A DNA stretch of 64,000 nt from JAAYCI01 sp031549285 (lineage in GTDB: Bacteria; Bacillota; Clostridia; Oscillospirales; Ruminococcaceae). Positions within the stretch are counted from its first letter, which is position 1. Each line of letters begins with the position of its first letter. The notes beneath the pieces were generated by a model, which was not told where the DNA came from, did no database searches, and saw only the letters and a program-made list of their open reading frames with translations. Below are positions 25,198 through 33,383 of the stretch, one piece after another. The stretch is from positions 1 through 64,000 of the forward strand of contig JAVBPZ010000013.1 of assembly GCA_031549285.1 (NCBI GenBank), in the 5' to 3' direction. The position numbers were made by a program, and so were the translations under genes.

Positions 25198-25536
25198 TCA
25201 AAAATTGGATCCGTTCCAGCCCCAGTGGGCGTATTCCGCGTATTTTACAAAGATACAGTCGGCTGGAATAGACAGGGTATCCCCCACCAGCGACGTGATG
25301 GCGGCGGTCATGCGCGCATAGGCGGCGGGGTCGGCGGCGCCGTATAGCTCCACGGTGACGATGGCAGCCGGCGCGGCGGTGCCTTTAAAATACAGCGGGC
25401 TGTCTGCGCAGAAGTCTACCATCAGCCAGCCTTCGCTTTTGCCAATGAGGGAGATGTCCTGGCCCAGACGGGTTTTGATGGTGTCCTGCTGGGCGGCGGT
25501 AAGGGACACATTTGTGGTGGTTTTTATGTATGGCAT
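25198..25536 (-). CDS. Phenylpyruvate tautomerase MIF-related protein
   Basis: 112 residues from ATG 25534-25536 with AGGAGG upstream; the open frame continues to 26319 but that part is antisense to a lipoprotein gene. The protein starts Met-Pro, giving the catalytic Pro1 of the tautomerase/MIF superfamily after Met removal. The C-terminus ...YAHWGWNGSNF matches the MIF ending WGWNGSTF. It is expected to be a trimeric cytoplasmic keto-enol tautomerase; the natural substrate is unknown. Confidence 0.93.
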   Translation of the reverse strand: MPYIKTTTNVSLTAAQQDTIKTRLGQDISLIGKSEGWLMVDFCADSPLYFKGTAAPAAIVTVELYGAADPAAYARMTAAITSLVGDTLSIPADCIFVKYAEYAHWGWNGSNF

Positions 25537-25674
25537 AAGTGGGCCTCCTAATATATATGTTGAAATGGGTAAAGGGAACGGCGTGGTTTCATTGTGCTCT
25601 TTAGAAGGGAAATTTGCAAGCGGCGGAAGCAATAGGATGCCTGGCGCAGAGAAACGCGGGCAGGAGGGTGTACC

Positions 25675-26235
25675 ATGAAAAAATGGAGGATGCTGGTGAT
25701 TGCCGCGCTGGCGGTGGTGCTGCTGGTGGCGTGTGGGCAAAGCGGTGCGGGACAGAACTTTGGCGAGGTGGTGGGCGAATGGCGGCCACAAAATGACGCC
25801 GCGCGCAGTGTGGCGCCGGCGGAGATAGGGACATATGACAGCCCTGATTTTGGGGATGTGCTGGGCTTTGATGTGACGGAGTATCCCGACACGGCGGCGC
25901 TGTCCCCGCAAAAGTTTTTCACGATAGATGATTGGTTTGGACAGATAGAGTATGTTACCGAGGATGAACGCACGCTGGTGGTGCGGGTGGCGAAAAAAGA
26001 AGGAAAAAGCCTGGCCGCGACCTATACGGGGTCTTATGCGGCGGGGGATGAGCTGCGCCAGGTGGATGGCATGGAGGTGCGGGTGGGCACCGCGGCGGAT
26101 GGGGCGGTGATGGTTAGCTGGACGCGGGGAGAGTACCAGTACGTACTGCATTCCGCAGGAGGGCAGGATGCCCCCAGCGAGGAAGAAATAGAAATGTTTG
26201 TGAAAGAGATGGACAGCGCGCCGGCCCCGGAATGA
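25675..26235 (+). CDS. Putative lipoprotein of unknown function
   Basis: 186 residues. A lipoprotein signal peptide ends in LLVAC with Cys20 as the lipidated residue. The mature part is acidic and beta-rich with no motif that I recognise. It has a separate terminator and is divergent from the MIF-like gene. It may be functionally linked to the following two-component system, which also has a lipoprotein partner, but the sequence does not show this. Confidence 0.75.
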   Translation: MKKWRMLVIAALAVVLLVACGQSGAGQNFGEVVGEWRPQNDAARSVAPAEIGTYDSPDFGDVLGFDVTEYPDTAALSPQKFFTIDDWFGQIEYVTEDERTLVVRVAKKEGKSLAATYTGSYAAGDELRQVDGMEVRVGTAADGAVMVSWTRGEYQYVLHSAGGQDAPSEEEIEMFVKEMDSAPAPE

Positions 26236-26298
26236 TGGCGGGCGATGCCGCTGCAGCATGTGTTGACGGTTTCTATGTACCCACAGAAAACAGTGTAA

Positions 26299-26341
26299 AG
26301 CGGCCGCGCTCTTCCTCAAAAAGAGATGGCGGCTGTTTTTT
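26299..26341 (+). terminator. Terminator after the lipoprotein gene
   Basis: AGC-GGCC-GCG-CTCTT (26299-26313) pairs imperfectly with AAGAG-AT-GGC-G-GCT (26320-26334), followed by GTTTTTT. Confidence 0.6.
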
Positions 26342-26395
26342 ATATGGTGTTGTTTTAGGTAGAAGCGGGTATCGGCAAGAAATGTTGATGTTCTG

Positions 26396-26427
26396 TTGAA
26401 GATTTGCCGTGGGTGCCATGCTATAAT
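26396..26427 (+). promoter_or_regulatory. Promoter of the two-component operon
   Basis: TGCTATAAT (26419-26427) is an extended -10 element with consensus hexamer. TTGAAG (26396-26401) lies upstream at a long 20-bp spacing. Confidence 0.55.
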
Positions 26428-26501
26428 GAGGCCAACGCCAGATAAAAAGGGTTCTAAACCGTTAGGAAGGGGTTATCGAGAGGGGGGTGGGGGCGGAGGA
26501 T

Positions 26502-27164
26502 ATGAGTAAAAACAGGATTTTGGTGGTGGAGGACGACCCGGCCATTGCGGATGGGATTGCGATGAACCTGCAGTATTCCGGTTATGAATGCAGAGTGTTT
26601 GATAACGGAAAAGAGGCCGCAGACGCTTTGGTGGCGGACCATTCCTATGATTTGGCGCTGCTGGATATTATGCTGCCGGGGCTGGATGGGTTTGCGCTGT
26701 TTGATTATATGGCCCAGTATGATATTCCGGTTATATATATTACCGCCAAGAGCGACGCGGTTTCGGAAATAAAGGGGTTGCGTGAGGGCGCGGAAGACTA
26801 TATCATAAAGCCTTTTGATGTGCTGACGCTGCTGGTGCGCATAGAAAAAGTGCTGGAAAGAACCGGGAAGCTGAACCAGATGATTCGCGTGAAGGACGTT
26901 ACCATTGACACGCGGAACAAGACGGTGCACAAAGAGGGGGAAGAGATTTTATTGAAACCAATGGAGTTTGAGCTGTTGGTTTTGCTGGCACGCAACAAAA
27001 AAAGAACGATTATGCGCGATAAGCTGCTGGATGAGGTATGGGGTGCCGATTATTTTGGGGATACGCATACGGTGGACGTGCATATTTCCAGCATACGAAA
27101 AAAACTGGGGTTCGGCGATGTGATTAAGACCGTGCCGAAATATGGGTACCGGCTGGAGGAATGA
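26502..27164 (+). CDS. OmpR/PhoB-family response regulator
   Basis: 220 residues. The receiver domain (4-118) has the acidic pair D11-D12, phospho-acceptor D55 in LLDIMLPG, T81 and K104. The winged-helix DNA-binding domain (about 128-220) ends in the usual TVPKYGYRLEE. Start set at ATG 26502 with a GGGGGCGGAGG purine tract upstream; an in-frame GTG at 26487 is the alternative. It is followed after 4 bp by its sensor kinase. Confidence 0.93.
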   Translation: MSKNRILVVEDDPAIADGIAMNLQYSGYECRVFDNGKEAADALVADHSYDLALLDIMLPGLDGFALFDYMAQYDIPVIYITAKSDAVSEIKGLREGAEDYIIKPFDVLTLLVRIEKVLERTGKLNQMIRVKDVTIDTRNKTVHKEGEEILLKPMEFELLVLLARNKKRTIMRDKLLDEVWGADYFGDTHTVDVHISSIRKKLGFGDVIKTVPKYGYRLEE

Positions 27165-27168
27165 AGCG

Positions 27169-28701
27169 ATGAAAAAAAGAAAGACCGGAAAGTTGTGGCA
27201 AAAAGTATCGGTGATAAGCGTGGCGGTGATGGTGCTGGTGGTTGCGGTGTGCAGCGCACTGCTGCTGAACCAGGCAAAACAAAATATTTTGGATGTGACG
27301 ATAGAACAGACGCGGATACAGCAGCGGGAGCTGGCGGCATCGTTTTCGGAGATGGCGGCGTATTATGTGGCGGAGGAGACCGACCCGGTGGTGAAGGAAT
27401 CTGGCATAAAATATTGCTTTTCGCGGGTGGCGGATGATACGGCGGTGCTGACGTATGGCGAAGAGACGCTGTATTCTTCTGTTTCTATTAAGCCGGAGAA
27501 GATTTTGGCGGAAAAAATTACAGGAACCGACAACAAATTCACTTTTTGGTTTGGCTATGATACGGTAGCGTACCCAGATAACATGTGCCGTGAAGAAGTG
27601 ATTGATGGACGGCATGTTCTTATTGCGGGCGGGGTGGTTGCCCTACCAAATGACCCGGGTGATTATTATGGCGTTTTTGTTGTGAAAGATATTACGGGAA
27701 CGTATGAGGAAATGGCCACGATGACCTGGTGGTTTGTGTTTATTTGCGCCGCCAGCGTGGTAGCCGGGGCGGTACTGATTGCCCTGTTGATGCGACGCGC
27801 CACCCGGCCGCTGGCGCAGCTGAATGAAATGACCCACCATATTGCCGAGGGCAACTATGACGCCCAGGTAAACATACGCACAAAAGACGAAGTGGGCGAG
27901 CTGGCGGCCAACTTTAACAGGATGACACAAGCGGTGAAACAGAATGTGGAACAGCTGGAGGATATGGTGCAGCGGCAGCAGTTATTCGTGGGTGGGCTGA
28001 CGCATGAAATAAAAACGCCCATGACCTCGATGATGCTTCACACCGACACGCTGTTGACGGCGGATTTGGGTGCGGCGGAGGCCCAAGTATCCCTGCGGCA
28101 CCTGTATGAGCAATGCCGCTGGATGGAGCGGTTGTCACAAAAGCTGCTGAAGCTGACCACGCTGGGCGAGGAGATTGAGATTCATCCGGTGAAAACGCAG
28201 GAGCTGTTCCAAGATGTGGCGGCCAGCACGGCGGAAATGCTGCAGGCGCGGAACACACCGCTGGTGATGGAAAGTGAGGTTGACGTTTTTGAAGCGGACT
28301 ATGATTTGATGAAATCCTTGCTGATGAACCTAGTGGACAACGCGTCCAAAGCGTCTGAGGCAGGGCAGACGATTCGCCTGCGGGCGTGCGAGACCGACTT
28401 TGGCTATAAAAAAATATACGCGACACGTATGCACCACTGTACGATAGAGGTTTGTGACAGCGGCAGCGGAATCCCGGAAGAAGAGATTCCCCGTGTGACG
28501 GATGCGTTTTACATGGTGGACCGGTCCCGCAGCAAAAAGGCGGGGGGCAGCGGGCTGGGCCTGGCGCTGGTGCAGATGATTGCGAAAGCGCACAAAGCCG
28601 ACCTGGTTATTGAGAGCGAGCTGGGCGTGGGGACGACGGTGAAAGTGAAACTTTCGTGGCCGCGCAGGGAAACACCGGGACGGGAGGATGGCGCGTCATG
28701 A
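27169..28701 (+). CDS. Sensor histidine kinase
   Basis: 510 residues. Two transmembrane helices (about 13-33 and 187-208) flank an extracellular sensor region. A HAMP domain (about 209-262), HisKA with phospho-acceptor H279 in GGLTHEIKTPM, and HATPase_c with NLVDNASKAS (N box), DSGSGIP (G1) and GGSGLGLAL (G2) follow. It should phosphorylate the adjacent regulator. The stop overlaps the next ATG by 4 bp, so the following lipoprotein is co-translated and may be part of the signalling unit. The stimulus is unknown. Confidence 0.94.
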   Translation: MKKRKTGKLWQKVSVISVAVMVLVVAVCSALLLNQAKQNILDVTIEQTRIQQRELAASFSEMAAYYVAEETDPVVKESGIKYCFSRVADDTAVLTYGEETLYSSVSIKPEKILAEKITGTDNKFTFWFGYDTVAYPDNMCREEVIDGRHVLIAGGVVALPNDPGDYYGVFVVKDITGTYEEMATMTWWFVFICAASVVAGAVLIALLMRRATRPLAQLNEMTHHIAEGNYDAQVNIRTKDEVGELAANFNRMTQAVKQNVEQLEDMVQRQQLFVGGLTHEIKTPMTSMMLHTDTLLTADLGAAEAQVSLRHLYEQCRWMERLSQKLLKLTTLGEEIEIHPVKTQELFQDVAASTAEMLQARNTPLVMESEVDVFEADYDLMKSLLMNLVDNASKASEAGQTIRLRACETDFGYKKIYATRMHHCTIEVCDSGSGIPEEEIPRVTDAFYMVDRSRSKKAGGSGLGLALVQMIAKAHKADLVIESELGVGTTVKVKLSWPRRETPGREDGAS

Positions 28702-30215
28702 AAAAAATAGGTTGTGTTTTGTTGGCGCTTTTGCTGATGGCCGGCATGGCAGGGTGCGGGAAAACAGAGGCGGGGTCGCTGTATGACGCCAAAGGAGACC
28801 GGCAGCTGCGGGGAAAAATTCTGGCAGGAGAGGCGAATGACGGCTGGTACCGCGAACTGGCGGAAAACGACATGCATATTGAAAAGAGCATAACGTATGA
28901 CACACTGCCGGCGCGGTTTGTTGTAGACGCGCAAGTGACGGTGGCGAGCGCCCAAATGCCGGCCGCGGTGGTAAAGCCGCACCGGATTACACAGGAAGAG
29001 GCGGACGTGATGCTGGCGTATATCGTGGGGGATGCCCGGTTTATTCAAATGGATACCCCCTATGCCACCGCGGGGAACGTAGAAATTAAATATAATAAAT
29101 TGCCAAAGCAGATTTTGGCGGTTTACATGGATGAGTATGAGAAGAACATTGCCGACTGTAAAAGTTTAGAGTCATCCAGCCCGGAGAAGGAGGCTTCCAA
29201 GAGCGCGTATATTGACGCGCAGGAAGCAGAACTGGAAGAATGCAGAAAGGCGTACCGAACGGCAAAAGACATGGAGACGTTTCCCGAAGCGTCCCGCAGG
29301 TTCAGAAAAAGAGAATATAAAGCCTGGGGTGGCGGCGTCTGGGATGGCATGGGGTATACCTTTGTGCAGGGAGGGGAGGGTATAGGTATTAGAGATGAGC
29401 TTCCCTCTTTCGATGAGACGTATGTGGTGGATGAAATACAAGGCTACTTCGTGAAAAATGACGCTTTGTTTGAGCTGAAAATACGCAGCGATGAGGTGGG
29501 AAGGTGGAGCAGGGTGTCTCTTTCCCAGGTATTCTCCCGGGATGAATTTTCGGGGTACCTTTCGCCAAACGAAGCGGCAGATACGGTGGAATCCTGTGAA
29601 GATGCGGAAAAAGTGGCGGAGGATGCGGCAGCAGCCATTGGCGCCTGTGCGCAAGGAATGCAGCTGCTGGAAACAGATAGGACGCTGGATGGTGTGCGGT
29701 ATATGTCTAGCTTTGCGCGGGAAATAAACGGTGTTGCGTTTAACGATGAATATATATGGCCCTTTACATTTTTCGCTATGTTGATTGGCGAAGAGGAATT
29801 CGAGTCATCGTGGGGGTATGAAACCCTGACTATAGGGGTGGGTGCGCATGGCCTGGAAAGCATAAGCTGGGAAAACCCGTATGATGTGACGGAGGTGCTG
29901 GCCGAGGAGGCGCCGATGCTGCCGCTGGAACAGATTTTGGCGTGTGCCGCGCAAGGGGCGTTTTTGGATGCGAGAATTATGAAAGAGAGCGAGAATTACG
30001 ACTGGCATGTGACCGGGATATCCCTGAATTTAATGCGTGTGCAGGCAGGGGAAGAATATATTTTGGTTCCGGTGTGGGATTTTTACGGGAATGGTTCCTG
30101 GGGCGGTGCAAAAGCAGAACAGACCATGGAAGGGGCGCCGGAGGAGGAAAGCCGGCATCTGCTGACGGTCAACGCCGTTGACGGAAGTATTGTGGACAGG
30201 GCGCAGGGGTATTGA
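28698..30215 (+). CDS. Lipoprotein translationally coupled to the sensor kinase
   Basis: 505 residues. A lipoprotein signal peptide with box MAGMAGC (Cys20) is followed by a large surface domain rich in Glu/Asp and Tyr with no recognised family. The pattern of helical segments around residues 140-190 (acidic, Ala/Glu-rich) is notable. Start ATG 28698 overlaps the kinase stop (ATGA), which argues for stoichiometric production. It could sense or modulate the kinase input from outside the membrane; this is inference from gene order. Confidence 0.8.
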   Translation: MKKIGCVLLALLLMAGMAGCGKTEAGSLYDAKGDRQLRGKILAGEANDGWYRELAENDMHIEKSITYDTLPARFVVDAQVTVASAQMPAAVVKPHRITQEEADVMLAYIVGDARFIQMDTPYATAGNVEIKYNKLPKQILAVYMDEYEKNIADCKSLESSSPEKEASKSAYIDAQEAELEECRKAYRTAKDMETFPEASRRFRKREYKAWGGGVWDGMGYTFVQGGEGIGIRDELPSFDETYVVDEIQGYFVKNDALFELKIRSDEVGRWSRVSLSQVFSRDEFSGYLSPNEAADTVESCEDAEKVAEDAAAAIGACAQGMQLLETDRTLDGVRYMSSFAREINGVAFNDEYIWPFTFFAMLIGEEEFESSWGYETLTIGVGAHGLESISWENPYDVTEVLAEEAPMLPLEQILACAAQGAFLDARIMKESENYDWHVTGISLNLMRVQAGEEYILVPVWDFYGNGSWGGAKAEQTMEGAPEEESRHLLTVNAVDGSIVDRAQGY

Positions 30216-30343
30216 CGCGGGTGAATATTTTGTTGGCGGGTGGCCTTGTGCAAAATTTTGGGTGTGCGCGCTAACCAGGAAAAGCAGGGGGCGGCGAGCT
30301 GGCCTCGCGAAAAAACAACAAGGAAGGAAACCTGAAAAAGTTC

Positions 30344-30372
30344 TTGCGGCGGCAGACGATTTTTGCTATACT
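30344..30372 (+). promoter_or_regulatory. Promoter of the pyr operon leader
   Basis: TTGCGG (30344-30349), 17-bp spacer, TATACT (30367-30372). Expected transcript start is near 30379, so the RNA includes the leader frame and the terminator before pyrC. The interval 30216-30343 holds no gene. Confidence 0.65.
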
Positions 30373-30405
30373 AGTAAAAATAGGAATGGAAAGGGCGACG
30401 GCGCT

Positions 30406-30501
30406 ATGCCTATGGTGTGCGGAAAAAGAATAGTGCCACCACTGCCGTGCCCGTGTTTCCTTTTTTCAAAACAACAAGACCCGTGTTCAGCTTTCCGGTA
30501 A
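30406..30501 (+). CDS. pyrL-like leader peptide of the pyr operon
   Basis: 31 codons (MPMVCGKRIV...SAFR) starting 27 nt into the predicted leader RNA, with GGAAAGGG 10 nt before the ATG. The frame crosses the U-rich tract UUUCCUUUUUUC (30456-30467, encoding FLF) 12 nt before the terminator stem and stops with TAA at 30499-30501, in the loop of that terminator. This is the arrangement of the E. coli pyrBI leader. There, low UTP stalls RNA polymerase in the U tract so that the translating ribosome catches up and prevents hairpin formation. Translation is not proven by the sequence. Confidence 0.6.
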   Translation: MPMVCGKRIVPPLPCPCFLFSKQQDPCSAFR

Positions 30502-30529
30502 TGGAAACTGAGCGAACGGGTTTTTTTTT
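30479..30529 (+). terminator. Attenuator hairpin in the pyr leader
   Basis: ACCCGT..TCAG.TTTCC (30479-30496) pairs with GGAAACTGA...ACGGGT (30503-30521), followed by nine T residues. It sits between the promoter at 30344 and pyrC at 30644, so it must be read through for operon expression. A near-copy of the left arm, CCCGTGTTTCC, occurs upstream at 30450-30460 and could compete for the right arm. Confidence 0.8.
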
Positions 30530-30643
30530 GGGCAAAAATGCACGGGGGCCACGGTACATGGGGCGTTCGATGTGAAAGCGGCGCGCGTGGCGCGGGCGGA
30601 CGCGGCGCCGTGCGCAAAATAGCGAGAGCGGGAGGTGGACGAC

Positions 30644-31921
30644 ATGAAGGTGCTGATGAAAGGCGGGATGGTGCAGCGCGGCGGGCGTGTGGCAAAGGCG
30701 GACGTGCTGCTGGAAAACGGCGTGGTGGCCGCGGTGGCGACCGATATTGCGGCGGAGGATGCCGCGGTGGTGGATGCTGCCGGGTGTCTGGTGGCGCCGG
30801 GGTTCACCGACCTGCATGTGCACCTGCGCCAGCCGGGCGGGGAGGCGAAAGAAACCATTGCGACCGGTACAGCGGCGGCGGCGGCCGGTGGTTTTACCAC
30901 CGTGTGCGCCATGCCGAACCTGACGCCGGTGCCGGATAGCCTGCAAAACCTGGCGGTGCAGGTGGATGCCATAGAAAAAGACGCAGTGGTGCGGGTGTTG
31001 CCGTATGCCAGCGTGACGGTGGGGGAAATGGGCGAGTGCCTTTCTGATATTGCGGTGCTGGCGCCGTTTGTGTGCGGGTTTTCAGACGACGGGCGCGGGG
31101 TGCAGAAGGAAGAAACCATGCGCCGCGCGATGGAAGAAGTGAAGCAGGCCGGGAGTTTCATTGCCGCGCACTGTGAGGACGAGGCGCAGCTGCCGGAAAA
31201 CGGCGTGTGTGTGCAGGATGGGTGCGATTTTGCGCAGGAGCACAGGTTTGCCGGGCACAACAACCGGAGCGAATGGGCCGAGGTGGAGCGGGATATCCGG
31301 CTGGCAGAAGAAACCGGGTGTGCGGTGCACATCTGCCATGCCAGCACGGCGGAAAGCTTTGCGCTGGTGCGTGCGGCCAAGGAAAAAGGCCTGCCGGTGA
31401 GCTGTGAGGTGACCCCGCACAACCTGTTGCTGTGCTGCGAGGATATTGCCGAGGACGACGCGAAGTACAAAATGAACCCGCCGCTGCGCACTGCGGCCGA
31501 CCGCGAGGCGGCCCTGGCGGCGCTGCTGGACGGGACCATAGACGCGATAGCCACCGACCACGCACCACACACCGCCAGCGAAAAAGCAGACGGGTTTGTG
31601 AACAGCCTGAACGGTGTGGTGGGGCTGGAGACGGCGTTCCCGGTGCTGTACACCGGGCTGGTGCAAAGCGGGATTTTGCCGCTGGAAAAGCTGCTGCAGC
31701 TGCTGAACGCGGGGCCGCGGAAGGTGCTGGGCGACAAGGGGAACACCATACAGCCGGGGGCAAAAGCCGACCTGGTGGTGCTGGACCTGGCCACCGAGCG
31801 GGTGGTGCAGCCGGAAGATTTTTTGACAAAAGGGCGGGCCAGCCCGTTTGCGGGATGGAAGGTGACGGGATGGCCGGTGATGACCTTTTGTGATGGGGCG
31901 CAGGTGTACCGGAGGGAGTAA
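30644..31921 (+). CDS. pyrC: Dihydroorotase (class I)
   Basis: 425 residues, cyclises carbamoyl-aspartate to dihydroorotate. The zinc ligands are visible: DLHVHLRQPG (HxH, about 57-66), the bridging Asp in CGFSDDGRG, AHCEDE, CHAST and the catalytic ATDHAPH (about 302-308). The length fits class I amidohydrolase-type PyrC. Start ATG 30644 has GGGAGG 8 nt upstream; an in-frame GTG at 30635 overlaps that site and is rejected. It is the first structural gene of the pyr operon. Confidence 0.96.
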   Translation: MKVLMKGGMVQRGGRVAKADVLLENGVVAAVATDIAAEDAAVVDAAGCLVAPGFTDLHVHLRQPGGEAKETIATGTAAAAAGGFTTVCAMPNLTPVPDSLQNLAVQVDAIEKDAVVRVLPYASVTVGEMGECLSDIAVLAPFVCGFSDDGRGVQKEETMRRAMEEVKQAGSFIAAHCEDEAQLPENGVCVQDGCDFAQEHRFAGHNNRSEWAEVERDIRLAEETGCAVHICHASTAESFALVRAAKEKGLPVSCEVTPHNLLLCCEDIAEDDAKYKMNPPLRTAADREAALAALLDGTIDAIATDHAPHTASEKADGFVNSLNGVVGLETAFPVLYTGLVQSGILPLEKLLQLLNAGPRKVLGDKGNTIQPGAKADLVVLDLATERVVQPEDFLTKGRASPFAGWKVTGWPVMTFCDGAQVYRRE

Positions 31922-32220
31922 GCCGGGGTTATGGGTGGCGATAGCGGCAGGAGAACGGGACAAGGACAGGGTCGCCTGCGGCACCCACGGTAAAAGGAAC
32001 GTTTCCGACGGCCAAAAGGGGCAAGGGTGTTTGCGCCGGACGCAAACAGCGCGTTTACAATGCACCAGCTGCAAAGCGTAGCATAACGTCCCGCATGGAA
32101 CGCCCGGAAGGGCGGCGTGATGACGGCCTGTGAGGCAGGTGGAAAGTTTTCAGCAGGGATGTTGGCCGGAGGGTTATTAAAGCGTAAAGACAAGTTGGAC
32201 GCGTGACATCCAGATAAAAT
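31922..32220 (+). other. Gap between pyrC and carA without a gene
   Basis: No frame here looks coding. A short GGCGG/CCGCC-type imperfect hairpin and G-rich tracts are present but no convincing terminator, so pyrC and carA may still be on one transcript. A weak separate promoter for carA lies at the right end. Confidence 0.4.
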
Positions 32221-32250
32221 TTGCGAATGCGGCACCAAAACGAATAAAAT
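32221..32250 (+). promoter_or_regulatory. Possible internal promoter before carA
   Basis: TTGCGA (32221-32226), 18-bp spacer, TAAAAT (32245-32250). The expected start near 32257 is compatible with the carA ribosome binding site at 32264-32275. The match is moderate. Confidence 0.4.
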
Positions 32251-32276
32251 AGAGATTGAAGACGAGGGTGGGAAAG

Positions 32277-33383
32277 ATGGAAAAAAGAAGGAAGAAGCTG
32301 GTGTTTGAAAACGGCGAGGTGTTCTGCGGGTTTGGGTTTGGCGCGGACGCCGAGCGGGTGTGCGAGGTGGTGTTTAACACCGCCATGGTGGGGTACCAGG
32401 AGATATTTTCCGACCCATCGTACAAAGACCAGTTTGTGTGCATGACCTACCCGCTGATAGGCAACTATGGCCTGACGGCGGAGGACAACGAGAGCAAAAC
32501 GCCGCACATGGGTGGATTTATTGTGCGGGAATATAACGAGTCTTTGGCGAACTTTCGCGCGGCGAAAACGCTGGCGGAAGAGATGGAAGAGCTGGGGATA
32601 CCGGGGATAGAAGGGGTGGATACCCGGCGCATTACCCGGATGATACGCGATGGCGGCAGCATGCGGGCGATGTTGTGCGACGCAGACAAGCCGGACGCGG
32701 ACGCGCTGGCGCAGATAAAAGCGACGCCGGTGCCGCACGACCAGGTGAAGCAGGTGACCTGTGAGAAAAAATGGTACGCGCGTACCAGTGGCGTGAAATA
32801 CAACGTGGTGGCGGTGGACTGCGGCATAAAGCTGAGTATAATAGGCAGCCTGACGCGGCGCGGGTGCAACGTGACGGTGGTGCCGTATGACACGCCGGCC
32901 GAGGAGATATTGGCGCTTTCACCGGATGGGCTGTTCCTTTCGAACGGGCCGGGAAACCCCGAGGATGTACAGCCGGTGATTCAGCTGGTGAAGGAACTGC
33001 AGGGAAAGCTGCCCATTTTTGGCATCTGCCTGGGGCACCAGATGATTGCGCTGGCGAACGGGTGCAAAACATACAAGCTGAAGTTTGGACACCGCGGCGG
33101 CAACCACCCGGTGATGAACCTGGCCACCGGGAAGATAGAGATTACCAGCCAGAACCATTCGTACGCGGTGGACCCCGACAGTGTGCCGGGCAGCGGGCTG
33201 ACGGTGACCCATGTGAACCTGCTGGACCAAACGGTGGAGGGGCTGGCGTGTGTGAAGGACATGGTGTTCTCGGTACAGTATCACCCGGAAAGCTGCCCCG
33301 GTGCGCAGGATTCGGCGTATTTGTTTAAACAGTATATGGAGATGATGGATGATTTCCGCAGTGGAGGTGCCGTGTATGCCTAG
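32277..33383 (+). CDS. carA: Carbamoyl-phosphate synthase small (glutaminase) subunit
   Basis: 368 residues. The N-terminal CarA domain is followed by a class I glutamine amidotransferase domain. FGICLGHQM contains the nucleophilic Cys, VQYHPESCPG the catalytic His/Glu, and LSNGPGNPED the oxyanion loop. It delivers NH3 from glutamine to CarB. Start at ATG 32277 after GAGGGTGGGAAAG; a TTG at 32256 would precede the ribosome binding site. The stop overlaps the carB start by 8 bp. Confidence 0.96.
   Translation: MEKRRKKLVFENGEVFCGFGFGADAERVCEVVFNTAMVGYQEIFSDPSYKDQFVCMTYPLIGNYGLTAEDNESKTPHMGGFIVREYNESLANFRAAKTLAEEMEELGIPGIEGVDTRRITRMIRDGGSMRAMLCDADKPDADALAQIKATPVPHDQVKQVTCEKKWYARTSGVKYNVVAVDCGIKLSIIGSLTRRGCNVTVVPYDTPAEEILALSPDGLFLSNGPGNPEDVQPVIQLVKELQGKLPIFGICLGHQMIALANGCKTYKLKFGHRGGNHPVMNLATGKIEITSQNHSYAVDPDSVPGSGLTVTHVNLLDQTVEGLACVKDMVFSVQYHPESCPGAQDSAYLFKQYMEMMDDFRSGGAVYA

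Noticed and set aside
25537..26319. Long upstream extension of the MIF-like gene (373 codons in total)
   Set aside because: The extension is antisense to the lipoprotein gene and lies upstream of a good AGGAGG-ATG start whose Met-Pro N-terminus is required for catalysis.
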